From positions 8,448,075 through 8,512,074 of the forward strand of contig OZ004587.1 of the NCBI GenBank assembly GCA_963924555.1: DNA of 64,000 bases, given 5' to 3'. The position numbers and the translations under genes were made by a program. Shown here in pieces: positions 22,110 through 33,339 of the stretch. The notes under the pieces were generated by a model that was not told the DNA's origin, did not search any database, and saw only the letters and a program-made list of their open reading frames with translations. Position 1 is the stretch's first letter, and each line of letters begins with the position of its first letter. The stretch comes from Crambe crambe (Eukaryota > Porifera > Demospongiae > Poecilosclerida > Crambeidae).

Positions 22110-23028
22110 CTCTAATGAACTGACAGAATGGGAGAGGAGTCAAGGCGGAACGACAGGTGGTCCCTCCTACTTCCTGCCATGAGGGTATCTGAGAGAAGTG
22201 GAGGCGTGAGAGTGGATTGCTTGGAGCGACAATTGTGGAGAAGAGGGGGCAGAGGAGAGAGGAGCTCTGCAAGGAACAAGAACTCTATTCAAGTGTGAAT
22301 CATTAACACGAAGTTGCCAATATCATTAATAAAAAAGACCCTCTATAGACACTGAAAGATAATACCAGCTGGTTCATTTCCAATTCACTATTAATGCCCA
22401 CCCAACTCTTGGCAACAAGTTGTATACCCCATCGTTCCAGCAATGAATTTGTTGGCTCATCATGAGATGGACATGCTTCCTTCATCTGACCTCTGACCTC
22501 AATGCACACAAGAAGACCTTGACTCAATAAAGAGTGGTAGGATAAGAGATATAAAGTCTGCAATACAGTTCAAAGTACAGAAAGTTCAAAGTACAGAAAT
22601 CATGAAAGAGATTTCGAGTAGATGTGCTATCCTCTTCGTGGAAGGTTTTCAAATGGTTGTACCCCCACACTACAAAAGCTAACCTCGTATCTAGACCTAT
22701 TTGTGTGTACCTCTCCCCCTCCTCCTACTTTACACATTCTGCATACATTGTTCACATCTCACAGTCCTAATGATAGTTTCATCCAGCCAATCCAGTCATG
22801 AAAGAGGTTCCAGCTAGATCCACATTGGGCATGGGTGGCTTCCTCGATCGTGCAAGTAGTAGAGTTTGCACACGCACACGTACACTGAATCACTGTAGCC
22901 TAGCCTAGACTGTACTACTGTACCCAAGCGATCATTACCTCATGATGATGCGCAGCGCAGGGCGCCGGGTACCGCGTGGGGCCCGCGAACGGAGTTTGTT
23001 TGTGATCCATGTTTTGATCTTCAGGAGG
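22110..23028. other. Intergenic region before gene 2
   Basis: No convincing gene. The stretch is nearly identical to 46200-47060 up to about 22940 and then unique. It should hold the promoter and 5' untranslated exon of gene 2. A splice acceptor TTCAG lies at about 23020-23024, just before the start codon. Confidence 0.5.
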
Positions 23029-23230
23029 ATGCAATCGGCAGACCTGTGGAAGTCTCGGGTCCAGCACCTGAGGCAGTATTACTGTTTCAATGGACACAAG
23101 CCAAAGCAGAGAAGCTCCCCGGCCATTTCCCGCCATGTCTGGTTCATTCCATTGATATTGACCTTATGGTGGTTGTTGATAGCTGTCATGTTTATATACA
23201 CTCTCAAGATGGAGCATTTATTGAGTGCAG
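23029..23230 (+). CDS. First exon of gene 2: membrane-anchor peptide
   Basis: ATG opens 67 codons. There is a basic N-terminal region (residues 1-37), then a membrane helix at about 38-58 (WFIPLILTLWWLLIAVMFIY). It looks like a type II signal anchor. The donor is phase 1 (GTGCAG|GTATGC). Against the gene 3 copy at 51260 most changes in the helix are synonymous or conservative, which supports this frame over an overlapping open frame. The sequence upstream of the ATG is unrelated between copies. Confidence 0.7.
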
Positions 23231-25474
23231 GTATGCCAGTATGGTACCAAAAATGGGGTAATTCCAAACAATTCAAACTACTGAGACTTCTGAGTTTAAA
23301 GTCAAAGGTTCCCAAATTCATATATGAGGGGCCCAAGTTAAATTAGAACTGTTTATGGAAGTGTAAGTGCAAATAAACAACCACAGGAAATGTCTCTTGA
23401 CATCAAACTACTCTCTTGCCATTAAACTGTTTGGGTTCACTTTCCACTTATAAAATCACCAACCAATTTTAAAATTTCAAGCACAGGCAGACATCTATTT
23501 ATGCGGGATTTATGATAGTACTTTTTATAATGCAAATGGTAAAAAAAAATGATAGGGATGACGAAAAAGTAAGGAAAGAAGGGTAGGGAATGGGATTATA
23601 TATCCAGCCAACAATCCCTATATTACTGCACTATAAAATCTGAGGCTACCCGACGTATATAGTTAGCTATCAGCTTCTTCTTCTTTTTTTCTTCCTTTTA
23701 TTTAGTGTTATTCTCACAAGGAATTTAGTACACCTGCTTGAATAAACCATGGCTGTCAAGTGTTCAAAAGCCCCTAAACCATGATAATAGTTCTTATGTA
23801 AACTTACTTCACCACCAGGTGAAAAGCATGTCAGAATATAATAACAGTCACTTCCTCCTTGCACATAATGAGTTTTAATAGCCTCCTACCCAGGCCCACT
23901 TTCTTTCATGGGGCAGAGGGAAAGTGGAAGGGTTGATCTTATATTATTATTATATAAAGAAACACAACAAAAGTCAATTTTAGAAATTGTGTTAGTGAGA
24001 TTTCTAAACATTCTTCCCTCTTCTGTGTAGATCTAGTTTTCACTATAGAGTAAGGGTAGAAGAGAAAGAAGAATTTATGCAGTCTTTTGACCTTTGACCC
24101 ACCATCTTAGTGTTAACATACTCTCTGATTAGTACATTTGTCTCTTTCCAAGTACAGGTAGTCTTTCTTGAAGTAGAAAAAAATTAATTTTGTGTGTACT
24201 ATATGATTATTCCTGCTGTGTGTGTAGGTGAAGTCCTGAGGTACGAGCTTTATTTGAACTTCTTGCTGACTATATTGTGGTGGAAGCTTGCAGTGACTGA
24301 ATCTGAAGGGACGACAAAGACTCGCTTTCGTAATGGCCCACATTGCTCGTGTACCATGTGCACTAATCATCCAAATGGCTGCACTATCAGAAGGGGAAAT
24401 ATTTCCATGGTGATACTACCTCTTAAAGACAACTGGAAGTGCTATCGCAGAAGAAGAGTTCTTCAGACTGTTCACTATTCTGATCATCAAGTGGTGACTT
24501 CCTTGCTATTGATATTGGGTGGTGATGTTGAAACTAACCCTGGTCCTGGTGAGTATTTAGTGGAGTCAAGCATATCGTCATGAAAGGGATCAGCTATCAA
24601 TTTTGCACATGCTCAGTAGCCAATAGTGACAATAAGCCAGTTTCTCAAGAGTTACTGCACTTAGGAGTGTGAATGGTCTTCTATCATTTGATTCTATAGT
24701 GCCAACCATGATGGACATCATCTGCTTTCCTTTGCAAGACTCTAAAGTGGACTTGACTAAAGAAGTTGGAATAAAGTACCTTCAGTTTGGGATTCTCCTT
24801 TTGGAAGACCAGACTGGAGCGCGTATCAGTGCCATGGAGAGAGAACTGGCGAAGAATTCACAAGACATTAACTACCGTGTGTTTCAAGAGTGGCTACAAG
24901 GGAATGGGAGAAAACCTGTGTCCTGGGAGACTCTGATTTCTGTGCTGGAAGATATTGGACTGAGCCAACTTGCTAAATCAATAAGAGGTAGATAATTTTT
25001 GAATTTGTTATCTCTTTGTTGGTGAATGTGGGGCTTGCTGGTTGCAAAGGTTCTCTGATTTTCCCTCAAGTGAGGCAGTTTCAAACTTTGAGACCGGAGT
25101 GCCTAGGGGTTGTGGGTAGACAACACATACCATAAATTGGGAAACTTAAATGGATGCAGCTATATGCTATTCTTGCATTATTTGACTGCAATTCCATAGA
25201 ACACTGTGATGCTAATTCAGAACAACCTCCAAAAGAACCTACTGCTGGTGAGTATGAAGTAGCTAGAAAATTTTCAAGGCTATACAAAAAGTATGTTTGC
25301 TTGTTACAAGAATAGTTTGATAATTTTTCAACTGCATTTTTTGTTCAGAACATGCTCTATCTGACCAGACTGATGTAAAGGATGGAGCTAGTACTAGTGA
25401 TTGGACCAATGAAGGTATGGTAACTATATGAGCTACCAGACACGACAATTAGTATTAGAATCAGTGCATGGTGG

Positions 25475-25516
<42 letters not shown>

Positions 25517-28500
25517 CCTCTAAGCAATTACGATTGGAGCTTGTGCATATGTTCGTTTCACCTTTGACCCCACAAATAAAACATGCCCACAACACTTGGC
25601 CATTTCCTCATAGAGGCCTAGGTAGATTATAGGTGCTTGGCTTTCTAAGTACTTGTGATAAGCATTATACAGCCTCTTGTGTATGCAGCTGCACCACCAC
25701 AGCAATACCTTAGGCTAAGGAATTGAAGTACAAATGATTTTCACCAACTGCTTCACTCGCCAATTGAATATGTTACACGAACATACCCTAGCTCACGCGC
25801 TACTATTGCACAACACGTACGTACCATCATACATATGCCTGGGGCATTTTGGAGTGTAGACCTAGATATATGAGTGCCAAAAATTTCTTCTAAATAAGTA
25901 GGTTAAGTCACTCCCTCCTAGCTATGGCAGTTGTAAATGTAGGGATTGTTTTCATACAAGGCTGCAGTACGTTATACAGCCCAGCTAGATTTTAGGCTAT
26001 CCCGGCTTAACCTACTTGTAAATACGAAAGTATGAAAGTCATTAAAAAGACAGCTACAGTGGGTGTCTATATTTCGAGGTATAAAAGTTTCACGGATATT
26101 TTTAAAAGCTGTCAATTTTACTTGTTTAATTAGAACTGATGACAAGTATTAACACAAGTTTGGAGCAATCAAGAGGAAAATCTGAAAGTGTAAGTTTTCC
26201 TTATCTCACTTTGTGGCTCCAATCATTCTTTCAGTCTCGATCCTCGTGGCATATTTTTTGCTGTTATTGATTGTGATAAAGAGCTCATTATTTTCAGTTT
26301 ATATGCACTAACCAGCAACTCCAGTTCCATTAATTAATCCAATTCGTCAAAAATATCTCTCATATGTAAAGATCATTATTGCTAAGCTATAGGTAAGTCC
26401 ACACTATCAGTTTTTGCACCAAACTATACTTCCTGCTGGACCTGGAGTCCATGTGTGTTATAGCTACCTTTAACCATTTGCCATTCACTGCATTTGCTTT
26501 CCTCCCCTTTCCCTCCCTATGCACAGACTATCACTACTTCTACTGAGAGAAAGAGTATCAGCAAACCAGATGATGAAGCAGATCGTGGTAAACTTTCTCA
26601 CAAGAAAAAGAGAGTCAAAAAATCAGGTGAGCTTTTTTAATTTTAATATCACAGCTAAAAGAATGAAAGGTACTGAAGTGCTGCTAACCCTCAGCACACA
26701 CTAAGAGTTCTTAGTGGCTGTATGTGTTTGGCAGATATTGAGCAGATCACCAATGGGTAGGAGGTTCATTAAATTGGCATGTGCATTCCATATTGTTGAG
26801 CAAGCTAGCATTCTCATTTTGAACCATCAGTGCCTGCTCAGATACAGATATCATACCATTAACAACTCTCTCCAGTCACCCAAAATGGCAAATATAGCTT
26901 GGTTCAGTGTGACAGTTAAGTGAGGCAAACAACCTTCCACTAGGCAGGCAAATAGCTAGGTATGGTCTAAAGAACCCATGGAATCTGATGAATACGTGAC
27001 AGTCGAGGGTAGAAATCAAACAGTATTCACACTTTCTAATTTTGAAAAAAAGTTATTGTTAAGCGATAAATTAGACTAAAATGTGAATTTCTACCCTCGA
27101 CTGTCACTATACAGGAGTTCTTGATTCTAATACCCGGCCATGGTAGAAGCAAATCTTAGCTATAGATACCCCCATGTGTTACTCTTTTGCATAAATTGAA
27201 TCCAAAAATCCATTCCCCAAAATGACACTTTGTGTGCAATGTGGTCATTCATATGACAGCATGAGTGTAGGTAAAGGGATCAAGCACACTAAAAATTGTG
27301 TTGTAGCCATTAGACTCAAACTCTGAAGTGACAGTTAGTATGCACTGAGTTATCTAATGTGTGACCTTGAAAGTGCAAGTCAAAATGGATGTGTCATGTA
27401 TACATAGACTGTTTCTTTCTTTGACCGTAGCCTTAGATGATTGCTAAGGCTGTAGTAACCACATTAGCTCCTAGTTAAGTTAGTCCATACATGTTCCTCT
27501 AATTATACTACTTTAGAGCAGAAACAAGTTGTCAAAGAAGAAATAGACATGGCTAAGTAAGTAGGCATGGTCAAATGTGCACCATTTTAGCTTGGGAAGA
27601 GTTTAACTCCACCCCCACCCCTTGATCCAGTCCTGAGTACTGTAGACACTTACTCTGTTACCTAAATGGTCCTGTGTAGCTACCACAACCATAATTATGT
27701 TGAGAAAATCTAACTGCCTCCCCTATTATGAACTTCTGGCTACAACCCTGTAGTTATGTGGCTCAGATGTCTGCCATCATGGTTGCTTCCTGTGATAAGC
27801 CCTGCCCATGCCACACCTATTGTAAGGGTGTATAAAAATATCTATCATAAAGTGTGATATTTAAGAGAATGTTTATTTATGGGTATGTCCCTGATGACGA
27901 TGTCTTAATTAGTTGTCAGAGACACACATGGTCCTTTGTGATTGTGATGGTCTATGTGGGTAGGTCTCAGGTGGTGTCTTAATTGGTGGTCAATGATACA
28001 TGATAGCTATATATGTGGGTATGTCCCTGGTGTTATCTTAATTAGTGTGTCATAGTATAGGTGTGTGATAATGTTTTATTTCCAGCTCCTCCCCTCAGTG
28101 TGGAGAACGTAATGGCAGTCCTGGAAGCACTACCATGGAGACGCGTTGGTGATGAACTGTATGTCCCTGACTCCAAACTTGATGCTATTGCATCAGAAAA
28201 CTCTACAGATAGACAGAGACTGGCAGCTGTCATCCGATACTGGATCCTGAGGGACCCGTATGCCTCCTGGAGGAGGCTTATACATAGACTTGACGATTAT
28301 ATCGATTTTTACAACAATGACGAAGATGATGACAGTAAAAAGTGGCATGATGTAGCAGACAGGATACGGAAGTATGCAGAGAAACAAACAGGTGAGTGAG
28401 TGTCATTGCTGAGATCAGATTATTGTTGCCCAATGCACTGCACATACAGCAAGAAAGCCAAAACCTTGAATTGAATTATTAACTACTAACAGTGTATAGT

Positions 28501-31500
28501 GACAATAATCACTGAAAGGACAAAGGAGGTTCTATTTCACAGACACTGCTTTCCATGTATTGAAATGAGGGGATCAAGCATTTAGCAATGTAGAAATAAG
28601 TATGAGTTCACTCTCCCCCTCCCAATATCACTGAGCAGCCTAATAGTGGTGTTGGTTGCATAGCAACAGCATAAACTCCTCACCCTCCCCTCCCACATTG
28701 ATTGTTTTTGTCCAGTGCCCCGCCTCTATTAAAAACCCTCCATGGTGCTTGACTAATACTGTGAATTGTGTGGGTGTGTCTTATCTGGGGTAATAGAAGT
28801 GTTTGTGTCCCCCCAGACCCCAGCCTCACCTCTCGCAGTTTGTTAGCTGCTCTGGACACTGTAAAGAGTGTAAAGATTGACAGTGATGACTTGGAGTATG
28901 TACTTGAGATACCATCCCCTAAGCGGGAGGAGATGAGCACACGATGTGTTGAAGAGGACACCTACCGTGGTGAACTGGTGCACTATTACCTCGGTACCCA
29001 TCCACAAGCTAGTTGGAATCACCTGGCCGGGGCACTTCTCGAATGGAAACAACACAGCGCTCTCGAGAAAGTGAAGGGGAAGGTTAAAGCTGATAAAGGT
29101 AGGTGTGTGGTAGATGACACATAATGACATACTAAGTGAGGGAAGGAAGACTGTAGTCATGTGATTGGTCTACAGTGGATCCTCCTATTAAGGACTCTCA
29201 GGTCTTCATTGACAGAAATTGTCAAGGGACACAAAATTTGAGTGTTGACACTGAATGTTTTCATAATAGCTCTGTGTGTAGCTATTGTTCAAGGGGGCAA
29301 GATTGTACCTGGACCCCCTCCAACTCATTAGAGTAGCAATTTCTGGTTGAAGGTCATTTGAGATTTCTGTATAATGACTTGTGCTTTCAAAGTGCTTTGG
29401 TGCTTTTGCTACATATGCCTTGTCATGGCATAAGCAGGAAACTTGATTGGTCCAACAATACAGTTCAAACTACATTAAGCATGCATGGCCAGTGGAAGTG
29501 GATTGGTGTGACTATCAGTCAGCAGGGGGAGGGGCTAGCATATGGAGGGCATTAATTAATGATTTAAAATCTGATATGTTAGAGCTATTCCCACTATAAA
29601 TATTGTGGAAGTGAATGCATACACTTGATGTTGTCGTTAGAGCATCAACTCTAGTTGACTGAAGTAATGCACACTGCATGAGCTCATACTATTTTTATTT
29701 GTTGTTGAAGGGACTTATTTTTGTTGATTGGCTCATGTTTTATTCTTTATGTTCCCTCCCACAGACCCCTCCCTCACCCTCGCTAATCTCACTCAGCTGC
29801 TACAGGATGCAGGGAATTGGAATGGTGTGTTTCTTAGTCTCAACATCCACTACTCAGTGCGTGACAGTATTATATCTCAACACTCCAGTCAGTCAGAACG
29901 TGTGAAGGCTTTGGGGGAGTGGTACCTGAACAACCACCCATGTCCATCATGGAGACATGTGGCTCATGCTCTATATGAGGAGAAGGAGCATGGAGTGCTG
30001 GAAGTGTTGAAGAGTCACTACCTTAAAGGTGAGTCTTGTGGCTGGAACTGTAGCATCATTACATGTGAGCCTCATCTCCTCTCTCTCACTATCCTGACCT
30101 GCAGTGGTTCCAACAGTGATAATCACAGAGAGACTAGTTGGGAGTACATTGATTGTATGGGGAGGGGCATTAGGTTCAATGGGAAAATAGATTGAATACC
30201 TATATGAGTATTAACTTAGGTTTGCTGCCTCCCCAACATGGACCCTTGTTTATTTGTTTATTTGTTTGTTTGTTTGTTTTTGTTTATTATATTATCTGGG
30301 ATTCCTAGTGCATGTCCTCCCATCTCATAGAGTTGATCATCCAGGACTTCTGATATGTGTTTATTAGGAAGTCCACTCTAAAGTCGATTTGATATACCTC
30401 AAGAGTAAGGGGTGTGGGGACTCTCCTTGATTCAATTGATCTACTCCCCCTCAAATACATGTCTCCTGCATACCATACAGCAATTGCTCTGCTACCCCCA
30501 TACAGCACACCCCCACTTCTTAATTAAATCCCCCCTTAATATTCATATCTCTGTAGGTGAAATACCTGCTACAATCATGTGGTAATATTTTTGATTGTAG
30601 GTTCGTCTGAGTCACGTAGATTGTACAACGAGGCAATGAGGGAAGGATCCATCAGAGCTCAGATCAATAAAATCCTCCTCTATGGAGCTCCCGGGACAGG
30701 CAAGTCCAGCTCGATGGACCTGTTTGTTGGCAACCCTCCAAGAGGAATCAGAACGAGCACTCCTTTAGCTGCTCGTCCAATTACTATGTTCCATGTTGGT
30801 GTCACCAGTAAGGAGTGGAAGAAACTTCCTCCAGAGGAAAGAAGACGAATATTATCCAGAGCCATAGCTGCTCACTCTCCTCCTGATGCCACCCAGTCCC
30901 CCGAGGGTTCTGATTCTGCAGAGAGTTCTGATTCTTGTGAGGATTCTGACTCTGGTGGTGAAATGTCTACTGGAATGGAAGGTGGTATCAATCCTAAACG
31001 TAGAGAAGCTCACGCCACAGAAGACAGATCTTCAACACACGATCGAAATCTTCGAGTACACCCAGTGTCTCTCTCCAGTCCAACAGCCACTAGAAAACCA
31101 AAGCCAAAGAGAAAGAGCTCACTGCCATCCATTACCACACACGACCAACTAATAAGGCTAATGGACGAGTGCTTGGAGTCAGACAAACCCCTATCTACCT
31201 TCCGTAAGCTCTACCTGATTGACTCTGGAGGGCAACCACAGTTCCACGAGGTGCTACCCATATTTCTTCGTCGAATGTCGTTGTATATTTTCGTCTTCAA
31301 GTTGTCGGAAGAGCTCGCCACCAAACCCATGGTGGAGTATTTCGATGGTAGTGGGAAGCGTGTGGGGACCCCTTACCAATCGGCCCAATCTAATGAGCAG
31401 CTGTTGAAACATTGTCTGCGCACCATGCATACTCACAGATCTGACAGCAAGAGTGGAGGCGAGTGCTCCAGAATCATGATCGTGGGGACCCACAGGGACG

Positions 31501-33083
31501 AAGAACATAAGTGCACGAGTGAATCACGACAGGAGAAGAATAAGAAGTTAGCGGATATATTGCTTCCAGCTTTCAAAGACGAAGTCATCTACTACAAGCA
31601 GAGTGAGTTGATCTTTCCAGTCAATGCCAAAGATCCTGCAGAATTTGACAAAAGCATCGCAAAGAATGTCCAAGGTTTAGTCCTAGAAGAGTGTAAGCCT
31701 GTCTCTATAGATGTGCCTTTCAAATATTTCTCTTTGGAAATACTCCTAGAAGAAGTGAGCCTTTCTCTAGATAGAGGTGTACTGAGTAAAGAAGAGTGCC
31801 TTAGAGCAGCAAAAGATCTCTACTTTGATGAGCACTCTCTCGATGCGGCTCTCCAGTTTCTAGACGAGATTTCAGCAGTCTTCTATTTCCCTGAGATTCT
31901 GGAGGGTGTTGTATTCACCAACCCTCAGGTCCTCTTGGACAAAGTGACCGAGTTGGTTGAGAAAATTTTCTGCTTGAGGGAAAATATCGGTGGTGAGGCT
32001 ATAGGATTAACTGGAAGCTGGCAGAAGTTCAAAGAGCACGGCATCGTTAGCTTAGAGCTTCTCCAAAGGGAAGAATTTAACAAGCATTACGTTCCTGAAA
32101 TCTTTGCTCCAGTAGATCTGGTGAAGCTGTTCAAAGAGTTGCTTATTATAGCCGACTTTAGTGCTTCAGAGTACATCATGCCTGCCCTTCTTCCTGTCCT
32201 GGAAAAGGAGAAGGTTCGTGAGTATCGCGTGTCCAATGATTCCACTTTAGCTCCCCTTGCTCTGTCCTTCCCTCTTGGCGGGCCTCGTCTCGGCACCTAC
32301 TGCAGTCTCACCTGCTTCTTAGTCTCCCGCGACAACCAGTTTCCTTGTCCTTGGAAAATCGTGCTTCTCCCTAGTTCCAACACTCCAGCTTGCCTCAATC
32401 GTAACTGCACCAGGTTTTCTGTTCCTGGCTGTCCTGGCTCCGTCACACTCATAGACACGTTCACACAATTCGAAGTACATGTGCACACCGCTGAGAAAGT
32501 GCGCAGCAAGATGTCTTCTTTTGTCTCCCGAGCCATATTTGCAGGTCTGAGGAAAGCAACACTGGTCCTTGGCTACAACAACTCCATTCCATCGAAAGCA
32601 CTACTCTGTCCGTGTGATCGTGATGGGAGTGACCCTCATGTCGCCACGTTTGGAGATGGAATCTGGACCTGCAGTCGAAATCCAGATACATTTGGAGACC
32701 TCACTTCAATACAGCTGCCGTGGTGTGAACAAGAAGATCCTCTTCCTACAAATGGTATGTCTGTCTATTCATACAGTGTACATTACTGTTTCATGTCAAT
32801 TATTCTCTTGCATGCAGCACCACTGGACTTGAGGACAGTGCAAGGTGCATTGTGGGATGCTAAATGCAAGTGGTATAACCTTGGTCTGGAGCTCGGTTTG
32901 GACAAACCAACTCTCGATGCAATCAAAGTTAACTCTCAGGAAGTGGAGGACCGTTTCCGAGAAGTTATTTCTAAGTGGCTCGATTTAGTGACCCCATCAT
33001 GGAAGGCACTGGCGAAGGCCCTGAGGGCACCCACTGTGGACTTTCCTCATATAGCCTCCAAGATTGAAAGCAAGTATATTTGA
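23029..33083 (+). CDS. Gene 2: TM peptide - 2A - DD - triple DD - Roc-like GTPase - DD
   Basis: Exons are 23029-23230, 24228-24548, 24700-24987, 25221-25247, 25349-25414, 26134-26189, 26527-26626, 28086-28391, 28817-29098, 29765-30028, 30601-32754 and 32818-33083 (stop TGA). Every junction keeps frame; most are phase 1, and one (26189/26527) is phase 0. The first two exons form a membrane peptide ending in a 2A-like motif. Ribosomal skipping there should release a separate cytosolic protein starting with Pro. That protein has one N-terminal DD, a charged linker, three DDs, the GTPase/COR-like module and a final DD. No internal stop is present. This is the only complete member in the window. 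Confidence 0.8.
24228..24548 (+). CDS. 2A exon of gene 2
   Basis: The 321-base phase-1 exon encodes a second hydrophobic stretch (ELYLNFLLTILWWKLAV), a Cys-rich segment (HCSCTMCTNHPNGCTIRRGN), a basic run (YRRRRV), and finally SLLLILGGDVETNPGP as the last codons before the donor. D(V/I)ExNPGP is the 2A consensus at which ribosomes fail to form the Gly-Pro bond, and a hydrophobic run just upstream is typical. The gene 3 exon at 56066 appears to differ by one base (Met to Thr). Similar 2A peptides head some echinoderm NLR proteins and many non-LTR retrotransposon ORFs. No reverse transcriptase is seen here. Confidence 0.85.
24521..24547 (+). promoter_or_regulatory. 2A-like translational recoding signal GDVETNPGP
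   Basis: These nine codons match the 2A core exactly. Separation would occur between the Gly and the last Pro, giving an upstream product of about 173 residues. The downstream product would start P-G before the next exon. Confidence 0.85.
24700..24987 (+). CDS. N-terminal death-domain exon of gene 2 (head type 1)
   Basis: The phase-1 exon has a DD-like pattern (VDLTKEVGIKYLQFGILLLE ... VFQEWLQGNGRKPVSWETLI). Gene 3 has a different DD exon at the equivalent position (57415), so the post-2A module has been exchanged. Confidence 0.65.
25221..25414 (+). CDS. Two small linker exons of gene 2
   Basis: Exons 25221-25247 (EQPPKEPTA) and 25349-25414 (EHALSDQTDVKDGASTSDWT) are both phase 1 in and out with good GTGAGT/GTATGG donors. 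They encode a hydrophilic linker. Gene 3 lacks both and has one different small exon at 56586-56615. Confidence 0.55.
25477..25514. repeat. Poly-C tract, 38 bases
   Basis: An uninterrupted C run lies in an intron of gene 2. It could form G-quadruplex structure on the other strand, or could mark an assembly problem. Confidence 0.9.
26134..26626 (+). CDS. Charged linker exons of gene 2
   Basis: Exons 26134-26189 (ELMTSINTSLEQSRGKSES) and 26527-26626 (TITTSTERKSISKPDDEADR ... SHKKKRVKK) join in phase 0. They lead in phase 1 into DDa at 28086. KKKRVKK is a possible nuclear-localisation-like basic cluster. The gene 3 counterparts are 57973-58028 and 58365-58464. Confidence 0.65.
26996..27107. mobile_element. 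Small hairpin MITE (unit copy 2)
   Basis: A 112-bp element with ends GTGACAGTCGAGGGTAGAAA and its complement. It is the full-length counterpart of the gene 1 copy. Confidence 0.85.
28086..28391 (+). CDS. Death-domain exon a of gene 2
   Basis: At 306 bases this is the longest version. Variable patches are DELYVPD and the extended acidic/aromatic loop RLDDYIDFYNNDEDDDSKKW. The remainder is identical to gene 1 apart from F to Y in DPYASW and one H for R. Confidence 0.85.
28817..29098 (+). CDS. Death-domain exon b of gene 2
   Basis: The exon is 282 bases. Patch one reads SVKIDSDDLEYVLEIPSPKR, which is identical to gene 3. Patch two reads GALLEWKQHSAL. The shared patch one means genes 2 and 3 are closer to each other here than to gene 1. 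Confidence 0.85.
29765..30028 (+). CDS. Death-domain exon c of gene 2
   Basis: The exon is 264 bases. The variable segment NWNGVFLSLNIHYSVRDSII and ALYEEKEHG differ sharply from genes 1 and 3 inside an otherwise constant exon. Confidence 0.85.
30601..32754 (+). CDS. Roc-like GTPase / COR-like exon of gene 2
   Basis: Intact 2154-base exon. Motifs are GAPGTGKSS, DSGGQPQF and GTHRDE, as in gene 1. It differs from gene 1 by scattered, mostly conservative substitutions rather than clustered ones. It reads through the site of the gene 1 stop (TFGDGIWTCSRNPD) to the phase-1 donor AATG|GTATGT. Confidence 0.85.
32818..33083 (+). CDS. Terminal death-domain exon of gene 2
   Basis: This DD exon is preceded by CTTGCATGCAG and ends KIESKYI-stop. 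The intron before it is only 63 bases and happens to be open in frame, so an unspliced reading would also reach the same stop. Confidence 0.8.
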
Positions 33084-33212
33084 TCGAAACACTAGACCTT
33101 TCCCCCTAAACCCTGTTTCTATATTAGCAACTATTTAATTCATTTTTAAATATTAAATTTTTTAGTTTATCGATATCATTTGTCTTTGTACAATGGCTTT
33201 ATTTGAAAAAAA

Positions 33213-33218
33213 AATAAA
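33213..33218 (+). terminator. Polyadenylation signal AATAAA of gene 2
   Basis: AATAAA lies about 130 bases after the stop, at the same place as in gene 1. Confidence 0.6.
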
Positions 33219-33339
33219 TGCATCAATAATTTTTGAAGGTTCAAGCGCTTTTCCTTGTAACATTTTTATTTTTAAATCCTGTGAATATTCTGCAGTTGGC
33301 TGCGCATAAAATAGTCATTTTTGATTTGCTGAATTGAAG

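Noticed and set aside
23046..23261. Alternative open frame (MEVSGPAPEAVLLF...) across the gene 2 anchor exon
   Set aside because: Changes against the gene 3 copy are mostly synonymous or conservative in the other frame, which also has the ATG, a membrane helix and the right donor phase.
32755..32817. Unspliced continuation joining the gene 2 GTPase and terminal DD in one frame
   Set aside because: Donor GTATGT and acceptor TGCATGCAG are conserved in all copies, and in gene 1 and the fourth copy the same interval is used as an intron. Its openness looks accidental.
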